This document shows, piece after piece, positions 10,085 through 20,639 of a DNA stretch of 64,000 nt; the first letter of the stretch is position 1, and every line of letters starts with the position of its first letter. Both the position numbers and the translations under genes were made by a program. The DNA comes from Trametopsis cervina (Eukaryota > Basidiomycota > Agaricomycetes > Polyporales > Irpicaceae): assembly GCA_022385755.1 (NCBI GenBank), contig MU278349.1, positions 1,612,001-1,676,000 on the forward strand, given 5' to 3'. The notes under the pieces are model-generated. The model saw only the letters and a program-made list of their open reading frames with translations. It ran no database searches and was not told the origin of the DNA.

Positions 10085-12694
10085 ATGGACACTCAGAATA
10101 GCCAAGAACCGGTTGTTGGACCAGTGAATACAGTGAGTAAGAGTTACTTTCAAGGACTATGTGAATCACCCTGATGTGCATTCGAGTCGGCTGCGCCCCC
10201 GTTACAGGAATGCCCACCTGTGGCTGCACAAGCTACCAAAGGGGCAGGCAATATAACAGGGGTGAGTCGGGTCGTTCGAAGCGTTGACACGGCTCTTATG
10301 AGCAATGACTAGACAGATACAACAGCCGAGTGGACAATTATTTCAGATGCCATGAAGGAGCACGATGAACAGACTGTCGCGGATTGGAAAGACGACCTCA
10401 ACAACCTGCTTGTCTTCGTGAGTGACTCATGCTGTTGTCAAACAAATGAATTCACGCGACGGCGTGTATAGACCGGTTTGTTCTCTGCGGTTGTGACAGG
10501 GTTTGCAGTTGAATCATACTCCTGGCTCCAAACCACCCCACCAGATAGCTCTATCCAGATACAGTTATTGGCACAAATATCCTCCCAGTTAGCTTCGTTC
10601 TCTGTCGCGCAGGGCTTTGTCAACTCGACTACCCAACCGATTCCCCTCATAGAAATAGAACCCCCGGCGGAGACCTCAAAGCTTAATGTGCAGATCAACA
10701 CGCTCTGGTTCCTTAGCCTTGGTATCAGTCTAATTGCGTCGCTCCTTTCCATCATGGTTCAGCAGTGGCTTAGGGAGTATCGCTTACCTGGGCACCTTGC
10801 TATCCGCGAACGCATCAGGCTCAGGCAATACCGCTACCAAGGTCTCCTGGATTGGGGAGTCCCTGAGATCGTCTCGGTTCTACCCGTCCTTCTGCAAGTA
10901 GCGCTGATTCTGTTCTTGGCGGGCTTATGTCAACTGCTCGCAAGTCTGGATGAGACGGTTGCTAAAGCCTTCATTATCTTCGTGGGCATCTCACTCTCTG
11001 TATACTTCGCCTTTACGGTTCTGCCCATCGCTTTTCGGAGATGCCCTTACAAGAACCCCATAGCGCAGACACTGACTGGTCTCGTGAAGTCGATCATCAT
11101 GATATGGTGGATTTTTTTCGGCCTATCCGCCATGGTGGCCATGTTTGCGTTTGTCAAGTTCCTGCAAGCCAACTCACGCAGACTCCGGGTAGACATCGAG
11201 GAAAAAGTAACAAATCTCCACCTTGTGGTCACAAGGACCGTGACCAAAGTCTTCGTGAAGGTCAATGATGCAAGATACGGTCTCTCTGGAGCTCAATACT
11301 GGACGAGCCGGGAGCTAGCCGTACTGCCTCAGGAGAAGAATCTGGACCGTGACGCCCTGATCTGGGCTCCATCGGCTGTGTCAAAGAGCAACCTACAACG
11401 CCTCGACCGATGCCTCGAAGACCTAAACCCCAAACAACGACTACGGACCGTCATTAACTGGACAGCGCAGGCGCTCTACATTGACGAGACCCTGATGGAC
11501 GACGCAGTATCTGATGTGAACACGCCGTTCGACCTCGTCACTCTAGCCAAGATCGACAGCGCATTCGCAGAACGCTTCCGGGCATCCCTGCTGCAAGTTT
11601 TACCCGACAAATTGACGGAATGGTCGTGGATGTTCGCCTTTTCGAGGTTTTACGAGCCTGCCGTGCTCGTGATGCTGCGACATATCGTGCTCACGAAGGC
11701 CGTCGACGCCGATTTCGTCACCCCCTACACCCAGCGCATCATGTCGATACGGAGCCATCAGAGCAATGCTGAATTGCTCCAGCTCAGGTCATACACCAGA
11801 CTGGTGACTCCTTGTTTGTTCGAGATCAGCACAGTCCTTCTCTATGACTTCAGTGACGACGGTACGTTCCTCCCAGCTCATGACCCAACAGCCTCTCATA
11901 CTGACTGTTTACTCACAGAAGTCTCCCAATTATTCGATCACGCCTTGCAAATACAAGACACTCTCTACCCCATCGGCGCCGGGGCAGTCATCTTTGTACC
12001 CTGCCTCGAATTTATCCTCGTCTCCGCCGCCACCGCCATGCACGCAGTCTCCCGCCGCCCAAGCATCCTGCACCAGAACGCCGAAATCCGTGACAAGTGC
12101 CGTACGATGCTCCGCACACTAGACGAGATCGTCGTCGTGGAGAAGGTGCGCATCAACTACCTCGGGTCATATCCCGCCGACTGGATCGGCGACGGCGTCC
12201 TTCTGGCATCTGTACCGGCGACGGCGTCTCTTTGTCACAGTGTAGTCTCGCTCGTGGAGGCGGAAGCGGTACCTGTACCTGCCCTCGCCACGTTGGTCAC
12301 ACATATGATAGATACGTTCCAAGGTCAACCGGCGTTCGCGGAGGGAGTGGCCGTGTTGGTGCAATTCCGCGATTTACGGCTCGTTAGCCCCGTGGCTTTG
12401 CCTCCAGTCGAAGAAACGTCCACCGAAGTGACACAGCTTGCAGACACCCATGAAGCCGAGGAGAAGGATGGTGAAAAGAGTGACCATGAGGACCACGAGA
12501 TCGGGCTGGGTGAGCCCCCGACTGTCTCAACGCCGGTAACCGTCGATGTATGTCGTTCAATTGTGTAGTGCCTCTGAGACCATACTGATAACTTGGCCGC
12601 ATATAACCACAGCCCTTATCCGCTCTACCTGTTCTTGTTTCCAATCCTGCCATATTGGATCCTGAAAGTGTCCCACACGAAGCAGAAGGCTAGT
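10085..12694 (+). CDS. DUF6535 multi-pass membrane protein, copy 1
   Basis: Basidiomycete membrane protein of unknown function with an N-terminal DUF6535 domain. The start is MDTQNSQEPVVGP at 10085. Three short exons lead to DTTAEWTIISDAMKEHDEQ and DWKDDLNNLLVF, the family signature preceding TM1. Five hydrophobic segments follow at about 10475-10540, 10690-10755, 10860-10935, 10960-11030 and 11085-11165. The sequence between TM2 and TM3, QQWLREYRLPGHLAIRERIR, is the strongest family match. A soluble C-terminal part of about 450 residues follows. An intron at 11862-11918 (57 nt) is stop-free and divisible by three, so it can be mistaken for coding; removing it joins SDD to EVSQLFDHALQ. The last exon probably starts after a GTATGT...CACAG intron at about 12548-12612 and ends at 12692-12694. 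If that intron is retained, the protein stops at 12568. It is paralogous to the gene at 17551-20119. Confidence 0.85.
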
Positions 12695-13022
12695 TTATGT
12701 TAATATCAGGTATATTGCTTTGGTAGCTTTACTGGACAAGATCCAAGGAAAGATGGAAAGCTACGGACACATGGGTAGGAGACTCGTAGAAGCTCGTAAC
12801 AAAAGTACATATTAATATAACGAAGTTGAGAGCTCTCCATGTCGAGTATTGGATAAGGTTGTCAACAGCAAATGGCAGGGAGAGCTAAAGTCAAGGGCTT
12901 GTGTGGGAAGGCATGGAAAGCGCGAAAAGCATACGGCTGTCCATATTATAAGTGAGGGATATAAGGCGTGCATGAACGTTATCCGGGTCGTGTCATCATA
13001 AGTCGTTGGTCAATACGGAGCT
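12695..13022. other. Convergent 3' interval
   Basis: This is about 330 bp between the 3' ends of DUF6535 copy 1 and GPC1. No ORF, RNA gene or repeat can be supported. It is presumably 3' UTR. Confidence 0.4.
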
Positions 13023-14815
13023 CTATCGCTCTTTCCTGTCTTCTTCGGGATGCTGTCCCTTGCCATCGGCATTTGGCACGGTTTCGAGCGGCAGCTCGAC
13101 GTTGCTGACGCGTGGTGATGGGCCTAATGATTTCATGGACAGGGCTGGTGAACCAGCCATGGTGGACATATCATCGTCTCCATCCCATTGAGCAGACAGA
13201 GTAGGACTGGTGCGTGCAGTTGCCTCAGCGAGTTCCTTGCGGAGAGCCTCCAATTCACGTTCGAACCTGTGTGGTGTCAATGAGTCGGCAACAATGGAAG
13301 ATCATGCGTCGATTGTAACGTACTTGCGACCAAAGACCTCGATGTAGAAGCCGCCACCGTTCCATACGCTGACACCGAAAATCACGAAAAGGAACACCGC
13401 GCTCCAGAAAGGGCTGTCATACAGCAGGAATACGGCTGGGAGCTCTGTCGCGACGGAGTACACCAGCTGACCGAACATGAACGCCACTTCGCGGTATGCA
13501 GGCGGTGTAGATGAGAGTGCACGACCGATAACGCCACGCTTGTCGTTGAGGAGGAAGGAGAAGGAAGTCGTCCGCTGACCAGATTCGATCTTCTTGCGGC
13601 GGTTGATGAGAACGAATTTCCAGTACAACAGCTGCCAAATAAGATCTGTAGGTGTATGTATTAAGCGCAATTCAAATAGAGCATAAACGAAATCACGTAC
13701 AAATTATTCCGCTGAGAAGAAGGGCACGGAAAGGGTGAAGATGGGGTAGTTCTTTAAGCGCGGGGAAGCGTTCTTCGGCGTTGGGGTAGTAATGTCTGCG
13801 GTAAAACACAACGGATTAAGGACAAACGCGCGATAGTCAGTATCGATTGTAGAGATACACTGCAGACCGCTCACCTTATAGTCGTAAATACCAATGGTGC
13901 GTATATGTGTATAAATAAGGAGGTAACTTTGTCGGAGTCGTGGAACACAAGGCTGTTGCGCCACGTTATGACGGCGCTGCCGAGCGATCCATGGGAGAGA
14001 CAGTAGCACGCCACGAAGAGAGCCGGACTAGACGGGAAGATCCAAATATAGACGAAATTGAGGATGGTGCAGTAGTAACAGAGGTCGAACAAGAAGTAGT
14101 GCCAGGAGCGTTTCTTGTATTTATACGCGCGAAGAGGTAGAAGATAGCCGCTTCCAACCGTATAGGCAATATGCAAATATCTATGATGATAGTCAATATC
14201 CAGCAAGTAGTGTCAACAATAAGAAAAATAACATACTGTGGCCAAATTCCAAACATGAGGGCAGTGGAGAGCAGCGACATGACACCGAAGAAGAATGTGA
14301 CCTTTTCACGCGTTCGAATCGTCTTTGAAGATTGCCATGATGCTGTGAGGGAAGTAAGTCGTTGTGAAACCTGCAATAAAGTCAGATACGCGTAAGGGCA
14401 GAGTCGAGAGATGTAGACGAGCCTTCAGCTTGAACTTCTGCATCTCGCGCTCCAGATTCTCCGTGATATTCTCGCCAGACGGCGACCTTATTTGTCTCCG
14501 CTTGATCATGTCTTGGAAGGCCTGGTCAGCCTTGATCTTCAATTTGTCGCTGTGCTTCGCGAAACTGCGCTGTATCAAGTCCAGCCTCGAGTCGAAGTAG
14601 GTTTCCATAGTGTCTGAGGAAAGAAGCGTGAGGTCGGGCACTCGGAGTAGATAACACGACCGCATACCTAGTAATGTGAATCCACTTGCAAAGTCTGACA
14701 GTTCGTCCTTTACGAATCGTTCGAAAGGTACTGAAAAGTAGCCAAAGCCGCCGTTGCTGCTTGAGTCTGATTTAGTGGGCGACGGTGGCCGCGAGTTTGG
14801 TACAGAATCGGCCAT
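13023..14815 (-). CDS. GPC1: GPC1, glycerophosphocholine acyltransferase
   Basis: Integral membrane enzyme (DUF2838 family) that acylates glycerophosphocholine with acyl-CoA to make lysophosphatidylcholine, the first step of the PC deacylation/reacylation cycle at the ER. It starts at 14815 (MADSVPNSRPPSPTK). A soluble, helical N-terminal region with many charged residues (about 14400-14800) precedes the membrane part. The signature RAYKYKKRSWHYFLFDLCYY is at about 14080-14140. It is followed by GSLGSAVITWRNSLVFHDSDKVTSLFIH (about 13905-13985), interrupted helices, and DLIWQLLYWKFVLINRRKK (about 13580-13640). The last TM segments are near 13330-13450, with AVFLFVIFGVSVWNGGGFYIEVF. The cytosolic tail (13023-13280) is acidic and Ser/Pro-rich and begins with a short coiled coil (FERELEALRKELAEA). 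There are about seven introns. The pathway partner, an MBOAT lysophospholipid acyltransferase, is at 34341-36406. Confidence 0.9.
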
Positions 14816-16153
14816 TGTCTAATTTATATATCGTGGACAACAAGGAGATGTTGCTATGGCCAGGGTGCGATGGCCTCGCGTCGAGGAGAGAAAGAGACTA
14901 AGGTGGCCAAGGAGTTGCAAGCGTGTTTGGGTGGCAGCGACGCAGTGAGGTGGACTTTTGGACAGAAAGGGCAAGCCCATCAATTCCATGACGCAGTTGG
15001 ACAAGTTACGTAACGAACGCGCAGCTGCCATTCTGGGACTATCAGATAAGTACTGAGCGCTACCACCATCTCGGACACCAGACCGTCAGCACTTCATTGC
15101 GTGTCTCCTCCATGTTCATTTCCTTTCGAAAAGTGCTCATCACGTAGATAAATATCTTGGTATATTGTGACTACTATTTCATAATTTTACATGACCTACA
15201 GTGACCGCTATGAATATTTTTGTGCAGACAGTGGGCGCGTAGCTACATACATATTACTCGGACATCAGCCAAATAATAGGCGCCCGGCCCCGACTACTTG
15301 GCTATGTCGCGCGCAATCTCCTGCTACTCGCCCTGTATTGCAGCAAGTCTCCTTGGATTCCGTCTCACAGGTTGCGCCTCTTCATCAACAGTCATCACAC
15401 AATATCTCTGATAGTATCCAGTTGAACAACTGGACTGAGATTCGAGCTGCAGGGGTGGCTACAAGACACAGGAGGGTTGATGGTATAACACGTCTACATG
15501 GTCAAATAAAATCTGTAAAAATCGCAATAGGGCCCATTAGTGGAGCTGAATATGTAAACCACAGTATAGAAAACGCGCCGAAGCCAGCACTTCATCCACA
15601 TGCACCCTATGCTCTACTCTTTGAAGCTTGTCTTTTAGGCCCTGGCGCAGTATTCCTTGAATATAATCAGCTGTAAAACATGCAACAATGAGCGGAGAGT
15701 CAAATTTGCGATGTCAATAGAAGCAGCGTACCGTTGGCTTCAGACTCGAGGTAGTGCAATAGACCTCATGTCGATGGTTGTGGTGTGAGATGCTGTGCTT
15801 GTCTCGACATGCATAGCGCCCTTAGGAATTTCGCATCAGCTTCACTGATCTGTCACTGATGGGCTGCGATCTCATTCCTCATTGTACGGATTGCTTTAAA
15901 AAGCTGTATACATCATACAAGCTGCTATATACACATTATAAATTAACCCGATATCTGCTATATGACCGAGATGGTGCTGTGGGAACAGAATGTCCGAGTA
16001 CTATGTCTGTCCGAGTTCCCGATAGGTCTCAGTATAGAAGCCCACACGTGACTATTGGAACTCCGGCAGGGGAGATTACACAGAGCTCCCACGAGTTGCG
16101 TCGCAAACGGCTTTCCGCACCTTGCCTCTCACCACCATCTGCACATACACACC
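14816..16153. other. AT-rich divergent intergenic region, GPC1/ISU1
   Basis: This is 1.34 kb between the divergent GPC1 and ISU1 starts and is clearly AT-richer than its surroundings from about 15120 to 15990. It should contain both promoters. A 161-codon ORF at 15191-15676 (MTYSDRYEYFCADSGR...) is long for such DNA but matches no family I know and shows no intron or domain logic. I do not call it a gene. Confidence 0.4.
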
Positions 16154-16889
16154 ATGTTCCGCTCAGCAATCACTCGTACTGTTCTCAACGCTACACCTAG
16201 GGCGACTGCGAGGGTGGCCAGACCCGTCCTCGCAAGAGGCTATCATGAGAAAGTCATCTCCCATTACGAAAAGCCTAGAAATGTGCGCGACTGACCCAGA
16301 CCTTGACCTGCTGCATTATCTGATTACCACATCTTCTTGTTGCATAGGTCGGTTCTCTCCCCAAGAACGATGCTGACGTCGGCACTGGCCTCGTAGGCGC
16401 ACCTGCGTGAGTTTTCAGCGACTCAGGTCCGCCAGCGCGACGCTGACTGTCTTTGTGTTTCAGCTGTGGAGATGTTATGAAACTTCAAATCCGTGTCGAC
16501 GAAAACGGTATCATCTCGGATGTCAAGTTCAAGACATTCGGTTGTGGGAGTGCAATCGCATCCAGCTCGTATATGACAGAACGAGTCAAGGGATTGTCAT
16601 TGGAGGATGCCGAGAAAATCAAAAACACGGAGATTGCTAAGGAGCTTTGCTTGCCTCCCGTCAAGCTACATTGTTCAAGTGAGTTTCGCTACTGTCGTTT
16701 GGTTGATTGGTGTCACTCAAGTTACACGACTTCTCAGTGCTGGCTGAGGACGCCATTCGGTCAGCCATCCGTGACTACCGCACAAAACGAAGCACACTTT
16801 CCAACCCGATGAAGTCCGGCTTCATTGATGTCAGCCAAAGCGCAGCAACGGGCGCAACGGTAGCGACCGCGCACCCGCCTTCGGCTTAA
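16154..16889 (+). CDS. ISU1: ISU1/IscU, mitochondrial iron-sulfur cluster scaffold
   Basis: Scaffold on which Nfs1, frataxin and ferredoxin assemble [2Fe-2S] clusters in the mitochondrial matrix. The first about 30 residues ([20 protein letters not shown]...) form an Arg-rich, acid-free presequence, and the mature part begins around [14 protein letters not shown]. The three cluster cysteines are present: [10 protein letters not shown] (codon split by an intron near 16405-16463), [11 protein letters not shown] (about 16540-16570) and LPPVKLHCS (about 16650-16677). The motif LPPVK recognised by the Hsp70 Ssq1 is intact. After the last Cys comes Met-Leu-Ala-Glu-Asp; this Met is encoded across an intron (A at 16678, TG at 16738-16739). 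The C-terminal tail is slightly extended and Ala/Thr-rich. The stop is at 16887-16889. About 160 residues in total, normal for the family. Confidence 0.95.
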
Positions 16890-17550
16890 ACCCGATGGTA
16901 TAGACATTGCACGGCAGCTAGCTCATTGCTCGACTGCGGCCATCATTCACATCGTTTGCTATCTTATGTTCGTTCGTTAGTCTACTTTCATATCTGATAA
17001 CATCATTACTGTAACATTAGGAGCTGGGTCACGCATTGCATTTCTGCTTGAAATGGAGTTCTCTTTCGAAGTGCTGTCTTTTTTCGGACTGCCGGGGAGT
17101 TGCAGATGTCAGCATTCAGTCGGATTATCGTTCTGCCTTGCTTTAGTAAAGCAGCAATACGCAAGAGCGAAGAGCTTCGAAGTGAGTCTATTGGCCATCT
17201 GTTACATTTGTCCGCGCCCGGCCACACACGACGTGGACGTCCTACCAATAATTGAAGCGCTTTACCTCCTTTTGCGCCAGGAAGATGTCAATAAGGAAGA
17301 GAGACTAAGTACTGTATGTGCCGGTACCCGCTCTGCGCCCAACGAGCAACAAATACATAGGTACACTTGTCTTGTTATGCAAAACTACATCCAAGTCGTT
17401 GATGGCGATATGAATGTCTACATGGCCATGTCCCAAGGTGCACCTACTCAGAACCAAGCCCATTAACTTCCATAGGAGTTTGTTACCATAGAACGATACC
17501 GGATGGCGCAACTTCTTCTGAAACCTGTCAGGATAACGGATTGAGTTCCG
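16890..17550. other. Convergent 3' interval, ISU1/DUF6535
   Basis: This is about 660 bp between convergent gene ends. A 137-codon ORF at 17053-17466 (plus) has no recognisable domain and lies where a 3' UTR is expected, so I do not call it. No tRNA or repeat is seen. Confidence 0.4.
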
Positions 17551-20119
17551 TCAACCACGCACAGCCTCCGGTGCAGTAGCGTCTGTCTCTACCTCCTGAG
17601 CTCGGTCTCCTGTAGCTGTAACGTTCGCATCAAGCGATGACCTACGGAATCTATGAATCAACGATATACGCCTTAGAGTCACGGTAGGATAGCTCCTCAC
17701 CTTGCTTCATCTTCGGAGTCTGAGTTGGGGTCTGTGGTATGTTCGTGGGCCGTTTCGCCGGGTTGAGGAACTGGCTTGACAGCTTGGCGTGAGTCGCGAA
17801 AATGCGTTAGCACTGGCACTCCCTCGACGAACGCCGGTTCGCCTTCAAATGTATTTATCATTTCATGAATCAATGGCGCAAGCTCAGACGCAGGCATAGC
17901 TTCCTCCGTAAAAGAGACCAGGCTGGCGCAGAGGGATAACGAGGCGGGCACCGCCGCTAACATAACGCCGTCGCCGAGCCAGTCTACAGGGCGAGAGCCA
18001 AGGTAGCGAATGTGCCCTTTCTCTGCACTGAATATTCCTGAGAGTCCTGCGAGCATAGCCCGACACTTGTCACGGATTTCGATACTAGTTTGAAGAACAC
18101 TCGGACGACGGGAGACGGCGTGCATAGCGGTAGCAGCGGAGACAATTATGACTTCCAGGGATGGTACAAACATGCTCGCAGGGTGGGCGATGTGTTCACA
18201 TTTCGCCTGGATCTGTAGCGCATAATCGAATAATTGGTTGACTTCTGTTAATGAGCGAGTATGTGGGCGAGAGGCATGAAACGGAGAGTTGGAGGACATA
18301 CCAATGTCGCTAAAATTGTAGTTCAAGATCGTGCTTATCTCAAACAGACATGGGGTCGATAGCCTGTTGTACGGCGAAAACTGGTTCACCTCTTGATGGT
18401 TTCGTATTGATATAACCCGCTGTGCGTAACGAGTAGTGAACTCGGGGTCCCCTGCCTTGGTCCTTGCTATATGGCGTAACATCAAAAGCACGGCAGGCCC
18501 GGCGTAAGCCTTCGAGAGCAGCTCCCATGTTGAGTTGGTAAAATTATCAGGCAGGACGCGTAACAGAGGATCCTGGAATCGTTCGATGAATGCGGCATCC
18601 ATTTTGTCTATAGTGGCCTGGTCGAAAGGCGGCACGCCGTAACCTCTCTCGTCCATGAAGCGCGTATGAACGTTGAGAGCCTGCGATGCCCATGTAATGA
18701 CACATCGCAGCTGCTGGTCAGGCGTTAGGTCTTCAAGACATTTGTCGAGGCTCCGCAGATCTTGTTTTGACACAGCTGACGGAGCCCATATCAGCGCGTC
18801 ACAGTCGAGATTTTTGGTCTTGGGCAGGTCCACCAGTTCCCTCGTGGTCCAGTACTGAGATCCGCTGACGGCGTACTGTACGTCGCGAGCCTTCATGAAC
18901 ACTTTTCTGTTAAAATCTGACAGCTTACGCTGTGCCTTTTGGAGCAGTGCAATGATATGTAGCCCAGTGCGAATCGGTAACACCCGCAAGAGACACAGCA
19001 CGAGCCCGGCTGCTATGATCAGAATGAATAATGCTGGTATCAAGCAAAGCATCCACAGCACCAATAGGACATTCTTCATCGTGAAGCTTCCTGCATGTGC
19101 GATAGGGTTCTTGTAGGGGCACCGCCGGATAGCAATTGGCAGAACCGTGAAAGCGAAGTAGAATGCCAAGGATACGCCAACCCATACGATGAACGTCTTC
19201 GCCACCGTCTCGTCCAAGCTTTCAAGTAGTCGGCATAGCCCCACCAGGAACATGATAAGCGCTATTTGTAGCAGGACGGGTAATAGAGAGATGATTTGAG
19301 GAACGCCCCACTCGTGGAGACCCCTGTATCGGTATTGTCTGAGCCTTATGCGCTCCCTAACGGAGAGGTGGCCTGGTACACGGTATTCTCTGAGCCACTG
19401 CTGAACCATGATGGAAAGCAGTGACGCGATGAGGCTGATACCCAGGCTCAGAAACCAGAGGGTATTGATCTGCACATTGAGTTTTGATGGTCCTGCAGGA
19501 GGATTTATTTCAATTAAGGGAATAGGTTGGATGGTCGAGTTGACGAAGCCCGCCGCCACGGAGAATGAAGCTAGCTGAGAGGATATTTGTGCAAGCAGCT
19601 GCACCTGGACGGAGGCGTCGGGCTGGCTGGTTTGAAGCCAAGAATATGACTCAACAGTAAAGCCTGTGACAACGGCCGAAAACAGACCAGTCTCGAGATA
19701 GTTGCAATCAGTGATATTCTAGTAAGATGAGTGATATGAACTCACAAAAACTAAGAGGCTGTTGAGATCGTCTTTCCAATCCGTGACGGTCTGTTCATCG
19801 CTCTTTATCATAGCCTCTGATATTTTCGTCCATTCCGGAAGTGTGTCCGCCTGGAGAAACATGTCATAGACGAGACAAACTCGGAAGACAAGCTAACTCA
19901 CCCCTGGTGGAACATCGCGTTCACCAGATTTTACTTCCTAGATATGTATGTTGCGTCAATCCGATGGGTCCTGTGCCATATACAAGTCGAGTAACCTGAT
20001 GGGGTTCAACTGGCTCTGGCTACAGACGAGACATTAGTATGAAATGGCTCATACCAATTGAGGGGACATACCGTAACACCCTCGAGGCCATTCTGCACTT
20101 CAGTAGGCGGAATGTCCAT
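17551..20119 (-). CDS. DUF6535 multi-pass membrane protein, copy 2 (inverted paralog)
   Basis: Close paralog of the gene at 10085-12694, on the opposite strand. A start at 20119 (MDIPPTEVQNGLEGVT) gives a first exon homologous in position to that of copy 1. Small exons follow with PEPVEPHQ and EVKSGERDVPPG, then LPEWTKISEAMIKSDEQTV, DWKDDLNSLLVF and TGLFSAVVTGFTVESYSWLQ. From there the protein runs with high identity to copy 1: PIPLIEINPPAG, QQWLREYRVPGHLSVRERI, and five TM segments in the same places. A 57-nt, stop-free intron at 18245-18301 sits at exactly the same point as in copy 1. The C-terminus either ends at 17697 or, using the good GTGAGG donor at 17700 and the AG at 17651, continues through an open final exon to a stop at 17551-17553. 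I prefer the latter because copy 1 also has a short final exon. Function unknown. Confidence 0.82.
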
Positions 20120-20639
20120 TGTGTATATCTTGCTGTAGAAGAACAACGACAAAGGCGGTACCAACTCAAGGCTGCGCAGTCCCTGGTATGTGGGAGAGCA
20201 ATAACGCTCTCCGGCACCGTGATGCCGAGCTACACTTCCTACGTGATGCAGACATGCTGACTTGTCTTAATAACTGGTGCCTTACATTGACATTTGTCCA
20301 GTGCCGGGGAGGTCACTAGTAAAACCATAATCGCCTGTCTGTCAAACCTGTAACTCAGCCCTGAGCCTAACAATGAGCTTCCATGCGACCAGCAACTACC
20401 TACGAACAAAATCATGAAGCCTCCAAGTGACGTACTGGGGTTGACCAACGTAGACATCCATCAAGAGATTGAGAACGCCAATAGTTTGTTGAGCATCTGC
20501 AGGACATTCCTCGAAGGTGATTCGTACACTGCAATATGATATTCAAGCGGCGAGTATCAATAAGGCTGCGCGCAGCGAGACATGGCTACTGTGCCAAATA
20601 TGTGGCGAGGTTGGATAAATAGATAGACTGACGACTTCA
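20120..20639. other. Intergenic interval upstream of DUF6535 copy 2 / 3' of PRP31
   Basis: This is about 520 bp between two minus-strand genes and should carry the promoter of DUF6535 copy 2 and the PRP31 3' UTR. No supported ORF, RNA gene or repeat. Confidence 0.4.

Noticed and set aside
17053..17466. 137-codon plus-strand ORF after ISU1
   Set aside because: Lies in the convergent 3' region, has no domain, no splicing evidence and no recognisable homolog.
10085..20119. DUF6535 pair as a mobile element with inverted ends
   Set aside because: The inverted segments are intron-containing genes with their own reading frames, enclose conserved housekeeping genes, and show no target-site duplication that I could find.
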